Shown one piece after another: positions 1 to 9,176 of a DNA stretch of 64,000 nucleotides. Position numbers and translations under genes: made by a program. Location: positions 124,001 through 188,000 of the forward strand of contig NZ_JACVVD010000001.1 of NCBI RefSeq assembly GCF_014534655.1, read 5' to 3'. The DNA comes from Paenibacillus sedimenti. Lineage in GTDB: Bacteria; Bacillota; Bacilli; Paenibacillales; NBRC-103111. How positions within the stretch are numbered: position 1 is the first letter of the stretch; each line of letters begins with the position of its first letter. The notes beneath the pieces are model-generated. The model was given only the letters and a program-made list of their open reading frames with translations, was not told the origin of the DNA and ran no database searches.

Positions 1-3000
1 AAATATAGCGATCCGGAATGGGATCTCTACTGGGAATATGCCAAAGAAGCAGTAGGTTTTGCGCAGCAGCAGCTGGCCGACCATCAGTATTTTAACTATT
101 TCAGCAGCACAACAGCCAAAAAAAATAAAACCGATTATTTGTTGGCTGATACGTATAAATACATTACCGAAACTCGTGCCGGTTATGATCGATTTGACAG
201 CCTGAGAGCCGGAGTTGTTCTTCCACAAACTGATTTTGATTATTATACACAAGAAGAAATTTCCGAACTGGGCGTGAACCCAAGCAGCTATGAGCAGTTT
301 GCTTGGACGGATATCGATAATATGTTCATCTCGATGCGGGACGGCGACCTTCGTATTTTTGCGCACCTGAATGAACGCAATAAAGGCTATAGCGGAAACG
401 GCAGGCTTCATGTGTTGAACGACCGCTATGACAATATTGTACAAATCGCGACCAACGGCAAATTTCAATATCAAGATTATTATACGCGAATGGGCAATAT
501 CGATATCGATTTTTTCGATGACCAACTGACGAATGGCGGTATAGCTCCTCAGTCTCTTGCAGGAGAAATTATACCGGTTACTTATCAACCCGGTGTCGGT
601 AAAACGGATCGCGATAATTTTGAGTCTGACACTCCTTATGCCGGTTATCCAGATCTACTGACTGCAAGATACGGGAAGTATTTGATGGTTTTCAATACAA
701 CCCGTGACGAGTATGGGAATAAACAATCCTTTGATGTGAAGATACCGGCAGATTATAAAGGGACTACCGTATTGGATCTGGTATCGGGAAAACAAATTCC
801 GGTAGCGAAAAACGGAAAAGTGACGATACCGCCAAAATCTTCGATGGTGTTGAAATTAACATCCGATTTTCACAAAGATCCGGAGCCTTTTACCGTTAAT
901 TTTGTTCATGCATTAGCAGGTAACGGTTATGCGGGAATTACCTGGAAGACGACGGCTGGGGCAGAATCCTATACGGTCAAACGTTCGGAATCGGAAAATG
1001 GTAAATACGAAGTAATTGCAACCGGAATAAAGGGCAATTATTATAAAGATTCGACTGCCCAAAATGGTAAAGCATATTACTATAAAGTAGCTGCTGTGAA
1101 TCAGATTGGAGCAGGAGATGATTCCTATCGCGCTAAGCTTGATTTAACGGCACCGGTATCGTGGCTTGGCGAAACGATATGGCGTGACGATCGCATTGGC
1201 GATATTTCGGCAGGCAGAGCAACGGTTAACGGAGCTTCAATTGCTATCCAATCCGTTAATGGCAAAGGTTTAGGCGATGGCGATGATCATAATATTTATA
1301 AAAGAGATATTCATGATTCTTTGCATTATGTAAATCAAGTGACAGCAGGGAATAGTTTCATAAGTACTAAAATCGATTTATATGACGGGGCCGCAAGCGG
1401 AATTATGATGCGTGATAAATTGGATTCCAATGCACGTTATATTTATTTTGGCGCAGATCAAGATGGAAATCTCGTACTGCAGAACCGTACGAAAGATTCC
1501 AGACATACATTTACGGATCTCAAGATGAGTCCATTCAATGCCGGGCTCATAGGATTCCATGCGGACGATTTTCCGTATATTAAATTGGTACGCGACTACG
1601 ATTCGCATTTCATTCATGCTTACGTGTCTAGGGACGGCACGGATTGGATCATGGTGAAGAAATTATTCACCCCATTCCCTTACGCAGTCTATGCGGGAAT
1701 CACGACTGCGAAGAATGCGCAGTTCAGTGATGTAACCGTAGAAGAAACGGCTCGCGGTATCATTTATCCTTATCTTCAAAGAGTGAATAATGGCGTTTCT
1801 CTTTCCTGGAACAAACCGAAACAAGCCGTCAGCTTCAGTTTGTATCGCACCTATGATAAGGAGACCAGCTTAACAGATCTTGTATTTAAGGAAGGTACTA
1901 CCGAGCTGGTGGAAGGCTCGCCATGGACCACTCTCGTTTCGAATTCGATGGTGATGTCATTTACTGACAAGGAGACGGGCTTTGAGGATTCACCGGGTTA
2001 TAAAATTGCGGCTATCTATTTGGATGGAACGGTACGTATCTCCGATACGGTCTATCCTCCTGCTGAAACGGCACCGCCTTTAGTATCCGACATCAAGATA
2101 ACCAACAATCCCGCAGGTTTTGCGGATACGATTGAAGTGTCGGGGCTGTCGGCAGGAAGTGTTGTGAAGGTATACAGTACACCTTTGAGTACTGCTGTTC
2201 TCGGAACAACCGTTACCGGAAGCACCTATGCAACCGTTACAGGAAGTACCTACGCGACCATTAGCATACCTCAAATCGGTGTGACCTCCGGCAAGCTGTA
2301 TGTATCCGTAACAGCTCCGGGCAAACTGGAAAGTGCCAGGACAGCAAAGATTTATACTGGTGAAGATGGATTGATTACAATAAAGGTTGAAAAGGACGCT
2401 ACGCTGCGATTTAACACTACTGCACCTGGCGGCAGTACGGAATTTACTATTCTTTCCAATGGAGCCGATTACGAAGCAAATAAAAGATATGGTATCGTTA
2501 CATTTAACACCGTTCCGGATTTCAATGATGCGGACATTGAATCCGTAACGTTAAGAATGTATCGATACAATGGTAGAACGGCCACTATGAGAGCTCATCA
2601 TATAGATTGGGATGACTGGGTCGAACCGGGAGCAAGCGGTACACTTGGGGCTCAATTGAAAAGTGAGTATTTTGGCGGAAATTCGCAAGCAATTGCTGCC
2701 TTCTTCGCAGGACAGTCTGCATCGGCCGGAATTAAGCCGGAAAATGCGTATACAATGCATAACATTAATGCGAGCTGGAATCTCAATGTGACAGAAATCT
2801 TGAAAGCCGAAAAAGGGAACAGAGCTACGTTCCTTTTGTCTGTACCAAGTGCTGAAGGTAATCCTGCGACAAAAGAATATGTTTCAGGAACAAGCAGCCC
2901 TGGTCAATACGGACCTTCATTAATCGTTCAATATAAGGTGAATAAAAACGTATTAATAGGATTAATTGCAGCAATCGAAACGTTGAATCCGAGCGATTAC

Positions 3001-3168
3001 ACATCCGAAAGCTGGAGTGCATTACAAGCTGGCTTAACAAGTGCTCGAGAGGTAGCGGCAAATACGGCTGTTTCTCAAACCGATGTTAATAAAGCTGCAA
3101 CGAATCTTAACACTGCTATGGATGCATTGATGAATACGACCAATACGGGTATGGAAGCAAGTAGCTGA
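1..3168 (+). CDS. Secreted multidomain carbohydrate-active protein, 3' part (5' end outside window)
   Basis: The frame is open from base 1 to the TGA at 3166-3168, giving 1055 residues of a longer protein; the internal TTG near 139 is not the real start. The visible N-terminal part ends in a beta-sandwich like the C-terminal lobe of many glycosidases (about residues 235-290). It is followed by a fibronectin-III-like unit (about 300-380), a DUF1349/concanavalin-like module (about 390-580), a second FN3-like unit, a DNRLRE-type module (about 795-960) and a C-terminal FIVAR-like helical repeat (about 980-1045). This order is typical of large extracellular polysaccharide-active proteins of Paenibacillus. 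The catalytic domain must lie upstream, so substrate and reaction cannot be stated. A 24-bp tandem duplication near 2212-2259 encodes VTGSTYAT twice. Confidence 0.75.
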   Translation, partial: KYSDPEWDLYWEYAKEAVGFAQQQLADHQYFNYFSSTTAKKNKTDYLLADTYKYITETRAGYDRFDSLRAGVVLPQTDFDYYTQEEISELGVNPSSYEQFAWTDIDNMFISMRDGDLRIFAHLNERNKGYSGNGRLHVLNDRYDNIVQIATNGKFQYQDYYTRMGNIDIDFFDDQLTNGGIAPQSLAGEIIPVTYQPGVGKTDRDNFESDTPYAGYPDLLTARYGKYLMVFNTTRDEYGNKQSFDVKIPADYKGTTVLDLVSGKQIPVAKNGKVTIPPKSSMVLKLTSDFHKDPEPFTVNFVHALAGNGYAGITWKTTAGAESYTVKRSESENGKYEVIATGIKGNYYKDSTAQNGKAYYYKVAAVNQIGAGDDSYRAKLDLTAPVSWLGETIWRDDRIGDISAGRATVNGASIAIQSVNGKGLGDGDDHNIYKRDIHDSLHYVNQVTAGNSFISTKIDLYDGAASGIMMRDKLDSNARYIYFGADQDGNLVLQNRTKDSRHTFTDLKMSPFNAGLIGFHADDFPYIKLVRDYDSHFIHAYVSRDGTDWIMVKKLFTPFPYAVYAGITTAKNAQFSDVTVEETARGIIYPYLQRVNNGVSLSWNKPKQAVSFSLYRTYDKETSLTDLVFKEGTTELVEGSPWTTLVSNSMVMSFTDKETGFEDSPGYKIAAIYLDGTVRISDTVYPPAETAPPLVSDIKITNNPAGFADTIEVSGLSAGSVVKVYSTPLSTAVLGTTVTGSTYATVTGSTYATISIPQIGVTSGKLYVSVTAPGKLESARTAKIYTGEDGLITIKVEKDATLRFNTTAPGGSTEFTILSNGADYEANKRYGIVTFNTVPDFNDADIESVTLRMYRYNGRTATMRAHHIDWDDWVEPGASGTLGAQLKSEYFGGNSQAIAAFFAGQSASAGIKPENAYTMHNINASWNLNVTEILKAEKGNRATFLLSVPSAEGNPATKEYVSGTSSPGQYGPSLIVQYKVNKNVLIGLIAAIETLNPSDYTSESWSALQAGLTSAREVAANTAVSQTDVNKAATNLNTAMDALMNTTNTGMEASS

Positions 3169-3301
3169 GTTGTATAGAGCATATTGCTCTAATGTTACAA
3201 GAGCAGTCTCTAAAAACGGCTATGGGTTATTCAAGATAGCAATCTAAAAGAAATCAAAGCATTATTTATTTGCTATGCTTGAAAAAAAAAGGAGATGATC
3301 A

Positions 3302-3727
3302 ATGATGACAGTAAAACTTACCCCTTATTTAAATATGGAAGGGAACGCAAGGGAAGCTATTCAGTTTTATGAACAAGCAATAGGTGCCGAAGTCCTCACA
3401 ATCATTACTTATGGAGATATGCCGGAAATGCCAAATACTTTCACTGATGATTTAAAGAATCTTGTGGCACACGCAAAGTTACGTGTTGGTGAAACGGAAC
3501 TCATGGTTTCGGATGCTCCAAGCGGTTCGTCTATTCCAAAGGGTAAACAGGTAACCATTTGCCTTTCAACTAACAACATGGAAAAATCAAAACGATTTTT
3601 TGAAGCCTTACGGCAAGACGGTCAAGTAAATATGCCGTTTGAAGAAACCCCTTTTAGCCCAGGTTTTGGTGATGTAACTGACAAATTCGGCGTGACCTTT
3701 CAAATTTATACTGAAAGCCAAAGCTAA
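3302..3727 (+). CDS. VOC family (PhnB/glyoxalase-like) protein
   Basis: A 141-residue protein with the paired beta-alpha-beta-beta-beta architecture of the vicinal oxygen chelate superfamily, PhnB-like branch. It begins KLTPYLNMEGNAREAIQFYE, has FTDDLKNLVAHAKLRVGETELMVSD in the middle (quoted here in part) and ends with a DKFGVTFQIY motif typical of the family. Length matches the family norm of about 140. The start has a GGAG about seven bases upstream; a second ATG follows directly at 3305. Members of this branch are mostly of unknown substrate, although the fold binds a metal in glyoxalases and dioxygenases. It is a single-gene unit ended by the hairpin at 3769-3788. Confidence 0.85.
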   Translation: MMTVKLTPYLNMEGNAREAIQFYEQAIGAEVLTIITYGDMPEMPNTFTDDLKNLVAHAKLRVGETELMVSDAPSGSSIPKGKQVTICLSTNNMEKSKRFFEALRQDGQVNMPFEETPFSPGFGDVTDKFGVTFQIYTESQS

Positions 3728-3768
3728 AAAATAAATGGTGTAGTGGAAAACGATAGTTAACATTTGAA

Positions 3769-3791
3769 GGGCTGCCGCGAGGCAGCCCTTT
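3769..3791 (+). terminator. Hairpin terminator after the VOC gene
   Basis: A perfect 8-bp GC-rich stem, GGGCTGCC / GGCAGCCC, with loop GCGA, is followed by TTT. The U-tract is short, so it may be a weak terminator. Confidence 0.6.
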
Positions 3792-3807
3792 ACTCGTGCG
3801 ACGGGTT

Positions 3808-3846
3808 GAAGCTATCGATATAAAATCAGAAAATGATTTGACATAG
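3808..3846 (+). pseudogene. Fossil 3' end of a DUF2975 gene
   Basis: Twelve codons read EAIDIKSENDLT and then a TAG stop. They match the C-terminus of the intact DUF2975 protein encoded at 12415-12891, which ends EAIDIKSENDLTV. The DNA is also nearly identical over this stretch, with 23 consecutive bases shared. Nothing recognisable of the rest of the gene is present upstream; the preceding bases are the VOC terminator. It looks like the last trace of a deleted paralogue, or of a recombination scar involving the 12.4 kb locus. Confidence 0.6.
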
Positions 3847-3859
3847 CTCGTTCTTCATG

Positions 3860-5845
3860 TTATAGACTGAGTAGTGACCAAATCACATGAGCGATTTCGG
3901 CTCTTGTTGCTGTATCCTTAGGGGCAAAAAGATTTCCAGGTCTGCCGTTTAACAGGCCTTGTTTAGCCAAGCCGGATACGGCAGCTTTCACACCAATTGC
4001 AATCTGGGCATCATCTGCAAAAGGCGACTCTTCCGTCGATGCTAGTTGTTTACCGGTTTTGGTTTCATAGATCCACTTCATCATAAGCACCATCTCTTCA
4101 CGAGTAAGCGGATTTTTCGGTTCCAGACCTTTCAAGCCACCTTCGTTTTCTAGTGCTTTTTGGTCCAGTACAAGAGCTTTAGCAAGGAAGTCGATAACCT
4201 CACCGCGTGTGACCATTTGATTTGGTGCAAAGCGCGCGTCGTCCACACCGCGGATGATTCCTTTGTTGCTCAGTCGATAAATATCCTGTGCTGCCCAATA
4301 GTCCGACGGGATGTCCGTAAATCCCTTCACATTGATGCGTCCTTCCTCTTTGGCTCGAATGGTTCCGCTTTTTTTAGCATATGCCACAAGAAGTTCAACA
4401 TCTGTCAGGGCTTCGTTTGCTCCCACCACAGTTTTCGCATTGCCGAACATGGTATATTTATCTCCACCCGTGTACATATAGTTAGAGAGGGCTAATTTGT
4501 AGTTCTGCTGCTTGTTCAGAGGCTGACCGTTTATTGTAATCTTCTCGATTCGTTGACCTATCGGCTTGGTCGTGTCATATGTATAGGAGGTACCCGACGA
4601 TACCTGAAGAAAACCGCCCGCGAGCTTATCGACCGCGGAAACGCTCGTTTCGAGTGCTGCAGCCACCATATCTCCGGTCACTTCTGCCACTACGATTTTG
4701 TTGCCGAACGGCAGAATCGATTTCGCGTCCTTGAGTGTAAAATTTCCTTTTGTGGAGCTAGCGCGGATGCCGCCGCCATTCGCAACCGCGATGTCGGTCT
4801 TGTAGTAATCCCGATAAGCATCAGCAATCAAGTTGCCAATTGCGGTTTCTTTGAATCGGGACTCATGGTTGTCCCCGTAGATCAAGTCACTCTCCGAATT
4901 GGCGATCGTCTTGCTCAATTCCTGGTCAAGTTTGGACTGGTATTCCTTGGCCAACCCGGCAAGCTGATCGTCTTCTTTTACAGCTTCGTCTACCTTCAGG
5001 ATCTCATTGGTGAGAGTTAGTTGTCCGTCTGCTGCTTTACTGATATTTAAACGGATAATGGAACCCATATTGCCTTGGGGCGAGAAAATATACCTTTTTC
5101 CGGAACCGTCGAAATCATATACGAACGATTTTTCTTCCGCTTCTTCTTCCGTGAAGATAACGCGGATATCCGGTACCGCTTGTAAAAGCAACTTATCATC
5201 TTGAACAGACTCTTGGGTTAGCGCGACAATCAAATCTGGTTTTTGTTCTTTCTTCAACTTCTCAACAGTTGCTTTGGCGGATTCGATTACATCGGATTGC
5301 TTCACGTTCTCGTCCTGTATCGTTGTTTCCATCGCAGTAGTAAGACTGATGACGCCAATGCGGATACCCTGCTTCTCATATACCTGGTACTGCGGCACGT
5401 TACCGAACGGCTTACCGTCTTTGCCGATCAGGTTGGATGAGACCCAAGCGAACTTAGACGCTTTTACCAACTCAAGTGTATTGGCCGTACCCGCATCAAA
5501 GTCATGCTGGCCGAAGTTAGCGAGATCGATCGGGATTCGATTGAATGCTTCTACCATTGGAAACCCTTTGAATACACCTCCAAACAATGTCCCGCCGCCG
5601 AGATCACCCCCGAACGCGACGATTTTGTCTCCCTTTACGCTGTCGATCAATGTTTTAATCCGGGCCACACCACCACGGGTGCCGAGTTTATCGACAACGG
5701 GATTGATTTCATGACCGTCGTTGAAGTACAGAAACGAGACGTTGCCTGCAGTCAACGTTTCTGCGCTGACCGTTCCGCCGCTTCCTTGAGGCATGGCGAG
5801 GAGGATAGAGGAAAGTAGAATTACAGGAATGAGTTTTTTCTTCAT
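3860..5845 (-). CDS. SLH-anchored metallophosphatase / 5'-nucleotidase
   Basis: A 661-residue cell-surface nucleotidase of the YhcR/UshA type that would remove phosphate from extracellular nucleotides. It has a Sec signal peptide (residues 1-29, ending SAE), an N-terminal calcineurin-like metallophosphatase domain and a 5'-nucleotidase C-terminal domain (about 305-465). The metallophosphatase motifs are FNDGH at 41-45, GGD at 79-81 and FGQHDFD at 111-117. Two to three SLH units follow (about 510-661) that tie it to the secondary cell-wall polymer. In most relatives the metal-binding motif is GNHE or GNHD; here the Asn is Gln113, so metal binding may differ. The start is preceded by AAAGAGGT at suitable spacing. 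Its 3' end faces the VOC gene. Confidence 0.88.
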   Translation of the reverse strand: MKKKLIPVILLSSILLAMPQGSGGTVSAETLTAGNVSFLYFNDGHEINPVVDKLGTRGGVARIKTLIDSVKGDKIVAFGGDLGGGTLFGGVFKGFPMVEAFNRIPIDLANFGQHDFDAGTANTLELVKASKFAWVSSNLIGKDGKPFGNVPQYQVYEKQGIRIGVISLTTAMETTIQDENVKQSDVIESAKATVEKLKKEQKPDLIVALTQESVQDDKLLLQAVPDIRVIFTEEEAEEKSFVYDFDGSGKRYIFSPQGNMGSIIRLNISKAADGQLTLTNEILKVDEAVKEDDQLAGLAKEYQSKLDQELSKTIANSESDLIYGDNHESRFKETAIGNLIADAYRDYYKTDIAVANGGGIRASSTKGNFTLKDAKSILPFGNKIVVAEVTGDMVAAALETSVSAVDKLAGGFLQVSSGTSYTYDTTKPIGQRIEKITINGQPLNKQQNYKLALSNYMYTGGDKYTMFGNAKTVVGANEALTDVELLVAYAKKSGTIRAKEEGRINVKGFTDIPSDYWAAQDIYRLSNKGIIRGVDDARFAPNQMVTRGEVIDFLAKALVLDQKALENEGGLKGLEPKNPLTREEMVLMMKWIYETKTGKQLASTEESPFADDAQIAIGVKAAVSGLAKQGLLNGRPGNLFAPKDTATRAEIAHVIWSLLSL

Positions 5846-5919
5846 GGAGTACCTCTTTCTTTTTTAGGTTTTTCCAATACAAATGAGGGCTGCCGTTTGG
5901 CTTCGAAATTTGCTTGCAC

Positions 5920-6936
5920 TCAAAAGAGTATCGTCCAGCCTGGTTTTACTTGATGCTTCGTATATGAGACCCCGGCGACTTTTATGCCTCTACGATCAAG
6001 TAAAGTTATAATATCACCCTTATCTCGGAAGAATGCAGGTTCAGCTACGAGGATGGACATAAACTGTCCGGGTTTGATGATGCCATGGATCTTGTACTTT
6101 TGCTTAGCCTTGTTTGCAATGACCCACCCTGTCAAGTCTACGGAACGATTTGAAGCATTCAGCAGTGTGACCGTTTCGCTGCTGCCATCTTCAGTCAGAA
6201 CGACTGCCCCAGCGATTCGAATGACGCCGCCTTCCACCTGAAACGGCGCCGCGTCGGTATCTAGAACTGGTTCCTCCGTAGGGCCAGTGATTACGTGTCC
6301 AGAATTATCATCGGTGTGCCATGACTGGGACTGGAAAGCGAGGAATACGGCGATCCACCTGTCTTCGGACGGGAAATGAATCAGTAACCCCCCGTCCTGG
6401 TAGACACCGTCGTCTTTCTTAAATGTGCCGCTGTTGCCTTGATTCATATGTATATTGTGAATGCCGTTTCCGGGTTCGAATCCAAAAATTTTGTCCGCCT
6501 TACCGTGTTCAGGACCCCATCTTTCACCGAATGCGTACAGAACGGCATCATCTGTTTCCATCGCGCGTCTGATGTAGAAGTCAAGCTTCTCGTTCAGATC
6601 GTTGTCTCTTCCCGGTATGTTGAATGCAAGTGGTAGCATATTGCGACGATCGAATAGATTGCTACGAATATAATCGAGTGCTTGTCCGTCAGGCTTGCTT
6701 GCGAGCGGTGAAAAACCAAATGGCATACCAGGCAATTCAGCCGTCATGACATGCTGAAAATGCTCAATCGTACAGTACAACAGCTCGGATGGGCGCAACT
6801 GTGACTTGACATTGATCGCTATGCGGAAGTGCTCGTTATTTGCGATAGTGTGCACCTGGTAATGCGGGTTTTCGTTGGTTCCGAGACGCCGGTCGTGTAC
6901 TTTGCATTTGAGCAATCCGTAGGGATGGATGGGCAT
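5920..6936 (-). CDS. DUF2278 (YukJ-like) protein with C-terminal lamin-tail domain
   Basis: A 338-residue protein. The first 210 residues are a DUF2278 domain, starting MPIHPYGLLKCKVHDRR and containing FGERWGPE, GIHNIHMNQGN and a histidine-rich core ending QSQSWHTDD. Residues about 230-335 form a lamin-tail-like beta-sandwich (VEGGVIRIAGAVV, VDLTGWVIANK, GQFMSILV). DUF2278 proteins are found across Bacillus and Paenibacillus and have no established activity. The lamin-tail fold usually binds nucleic acid, nuclease partners or surfaces. There is no signal peptide. It lies 74 bp downstream of the start of the 5'-nucleotidase gene on the same strand and is probably transcribed first. Confidence 0.85.
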   Translation of the reverse strand: MPIHPYGLLKCKVHDRRLGTNENPHYQVHTIANNEHFRIAINVKSQLRPSELLYCTIEHFQHVMTAELPGMPFGFSPLASKPDGQALDYIRSNLFDRRNMLPLAFNIPGRDNDLNEKLDFYIRRAMETDDAVLYAFGERWGPEHGKADKIFGFEPGNGIHNIHMNQGNSGTFKKDDGVYQDGGLLIHFPSEDRWIAVFLAFQSQSWHTDDNSGHVITGPTEEPVLDTDAAPFQVEGGVIRIAGAVVLTEDGSSETVTLLNASNRSVDLTGWVIANKAKQKYKIHGIIKPGQFMSILVAEPAFFRDKGDIITLLDRRGIKVAGVSYTKHQVKPGWTILF

Positions 6937-7080
6937 AATATTCCTCCTTCAATCCGGACTCGAAAATGTCCGTTGTTCACTCGACAAACATTTCCACGTA
7001 ATGGGAATAATTCCTCTTTCTATACATTGTAACTTTTTGTAAACATGATACACATACAAAAAAGACGATATCGGATGTAA

Positions 7081-7644
7081 GATTCGATCAAACCAGGCGG
7101 CCTAATTATCGGAATAATGGCGAGTGGGAAATCAACGGTAGCAGAGTTGCTTTCCGAACGGTTCGTGAAATCGGTTCATTTGCGGGGAGATATTTTCCGG
7201 AGAATGATTGTTAATAACCGCAGAGAGGTTCACCCAGATGCTGGAAGTGATGAACTGAACCAATTGCGGCTACGATATCGACTGGCCGCACAGTCCGCGG
7301 ATGCCTATTTTCAAGCAGGGTTTACAGTTATAGTTCAAGACGTTGTGGTTGGACCAATGTTAGATGATTTCATATCCTATATCCAAAGCCGCCCTTTTAA
7401 TGTGGTGGTTCTTTGTCCAAACCCGTTAGTTGTCACACTAAGGGAATCTGCCCGTTTAAAAAAAGGATATGGTATTTGGACCGTTGGGGGATTGGATAGT
7501 CTGTTGCGAGATGACGACTTTATTGAGCTATCGGAGAACAAGTCCGAACACCTTAATGCCCCCGCTGCGCTTCTAACTCCACCAGCAGCTTCTCCACCCG
7601 TTCCTTGGATAAGTTGTACACCAAAGCGAGCAGCACGATTATAG
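7081..7644 (+). pseudogene. Broken P-loop small-molecule kinase / AAA-type ATPase gene
   Basis: The translated region carries a complete Walker A (GIMASGKST) only when read from upstream of the first ATG (7117). Between the in-frame TAA at 7078-7080 and that ATG there is no ATG, GTG or TTG, so the normal start is lost. The middle (VHLRGDIFRRMIV, RLRYRLAAQSADAYF, VQDVVVGPML, VVVLCPNPLVV) matches the phosphotransferase-like P-loop family of about 180 residues. The usual C-terminal segment after the GYGIWTVGGLDSLLR stretch (here near 7510) is missing. The frame instead runs into the antisense 3' end of the sugar symporter gene from 7553. Both ends therefore look damaged, most likely by a deletion that joined it to the neighbour. 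Confidence 0.65.
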
Positions 7645-8908
7645 CCAAGCTGCCGGTTGCCGGTACGATCGTAATCACCTGCTTGATGCGGTGCGCGACT
7701 TCTGGCGGCTGTTCAGCAAGCCCCTGTACGTAGCCGATAGCGCCCAGCGCGAAGCCGGCCAGTCCGCCGGACAGCGCTTGACCCAGCTTACGTGCGAAGG
7801 AGTACACCGAATAGACCGTACCCTCCTGCCGCTTGCCGGTGATATATTCGTGATAATCGATGATATCGGCCACTAGCGCCCATGTCAGCATCGTAATATA
7901 CCCCAGCCCGATCAGCGAGAGGAATTGAAACGCCAAGTACACCCATGGGTTGACGTGCGGAAGCGAAAATAGCAGCAGGTTGCTGACGAACGTCAAGATG
8001 AGTGCGCCCGCCGCCACTTCCTTCTTTCCGAATCGGGCTACAAGCGGCTTTACAGTCGGCAGCAAAATAAACGAAACCGGTAGGACGATCAAGGTCATCC
8101 AGCTGAGCAGCTCACCGTTCTTGAAATAGTCTTTGAACAAATAAGGATTGAGCGATGCCATGAGGAAATTGACGGTTAGCATGATGATCGATGCGATGAT
8201 GAAGGCGATCAGCGACCGATTCCGCAGCATGCCGCGGACGGTCTCTCCCCAGTCGACTCGGGGCACTTCATCGTAGCCGGCGGTGATCCGTTCTGTCGTT
8301 AATTTATAGCTGCCATAATAGAAAATCACGCTAAGCACCGCAAACAACACCGCAGCCGTCAAGAACCCTCCTGCCTGCGGCACGTTGTTCACGTCAAAGA
8401 TTAGCTTAGGCACGGTAAAGGCAATAACAATATTCGCAATAGCCGCGCCAAGCGTCCGATATGTGGAAAGGGAGGTCCGTTCGAGAGGATTGCTTGTGAT
8501 CGCCGAAGCGAGCGAGCCGTACGGGATATTCACACAGGAATACAGAGTGCCGTAAACCATGTAAGTAAGGTAGGCGTAGACCAGCGCCATTTGCTCCGAC
8601 ATCGATGGAAAATAGGTGAAGCAAAGCACCCCGAGCACGGAAATCGGTACGGAGAACCGGATCAGATAAGGTCTGAATTTGCCCTCTGGAGACGGCTTTC
8701 TACTATCGATGAACGAGCCAATCGCTACATCGCACAGCGCGTCCCACAGCCGAACGACCAAGAACATAACCCCGACGGCATGCCCGCTGATACCCATAAT
8801 ATCCGTATAAAACAACATCAGATACGTGGCCATATAGACGAAGAACAAATCGTTGGCCAAATCTCCGAACATGTAACCGACTCTATCTCTATTGCCGAAA
8901 GGTCTCAT
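7553..8908 (-). CDS. GPH-family sugar:cation symporter (MelB/YihO type)
   Basis: A 451-residue, twelve-helix transporter of the glycoside-pentoside-hexuronide:cation symporter family in the major facilitator superfamily. Recognisable parts are the N-terminal DRVGYMFGDLANDLFFVY, FYTDIMGIS with VRLWDALCDVAIGSFIDS (the MelB cation-site region, Asp-rich helices 2 and 4), the cytoplasmic PSPEGKFRPYL loop, and late LTWALVADIIDYHEY followed by GTVYSVYSFARKLGQAL. It would import a glycoside with Na+ or H+. The substrate is not deducible. Its 3' end overlaps the remnant of the kinase gene, so the present stop may have been set by a rearrangement; the C-terminus is nevertheless of normal length. Confidence 0.9.
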   Translation of the reverse strand: MRPFGNRDRVGYMFGDLANDLFFVYMATYLMLFYTDIMGISGHAVGVMFLVVRLWDALCDVAIGSFIDSRKPSPEGKFRPYLIRFSVPISVLGVLCFTYFPSMSEQMALVYAYLTYMVYGTLYSCVNIPYGSLASAITSNPLERTSLSTYRTLGAAIANIVIAFTVPKLIFDVNNVPQAGGFLTAAVLFAVLSVIFYYGSYKLTTERITAGYDEVPRVDWGETVRGMLRNRSLIAFIIASIIMLTVNFLMASLNPYLFKDYFKNGELLSWMTLIVLPVSFILLPTVKPLVARFGKKEVAAGALILTFVSNLLLFSLPHVNPWVYLAFQFLSLIGLGYITMLTWALVADIIDYHEYITGKRQEGTVYSVYSFARKLGQALSGGLAGFALGAIGYVQGLAEQPPEVAHRIKQVITIVPATGSLAIIVLLALVYNLSKERVEKLLVELEAQRGH

Positions 8909-8974
8909 AGTGCGCCCCCTGTAATCGAATCGAACCGTTGAACCGCTTTCAGCCGCTTTCCGTCTGCTCTAATC

Positions 8975-9003
8975 ATTGTATGGGAAACGCATGGATTAGG
9001 CAA
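8975..9003 (-). promoter_or_regulatory. Sigma-A promoter for the GPH symporter
   Basis: On the minus strand TTGCCT (9003-8998) is followed after exactly 17 bases by TACAAT (8980-8975). It lies about 66 bp upstream of the symporter start. Confidence 0.55.
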
Positions 9004-9118
9004 AAATTTCAAAAGTTTACTGTTTCGTTTCAGCCTTCAGCCCGACTACAACCAGACTTTGGTCCAGCCGAAGGATGGGGCGGAAGTTGGTTGTTCCTCG
9101 TCTTCCGGCTTCGTATAA

Positions 9119-9158
9119 TCGTATTGACAGTTTCTGGTAATAGGTTTGATTAATACGA
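9119..9158 (+). promoter_or_regulatory. Promoter region of the ABC exporter with flanking inverted repeat
   Basis: TTGACA at 9124-9129 is a perfect -35 box; the -10 is ambiguous (TTGATTAAT around 9146-9154). An 8-bp inverted repeat, ATCGTATT (9119-9126) and AATACGAT (9151-9158), brackets it, overlapping the -35. This would suit a dimeric regulator. The regulator is not in the neighbourhood. Confidence 0.4.
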
Positions 9159-9176
9159 TACGAGGAGATGTAAGAA

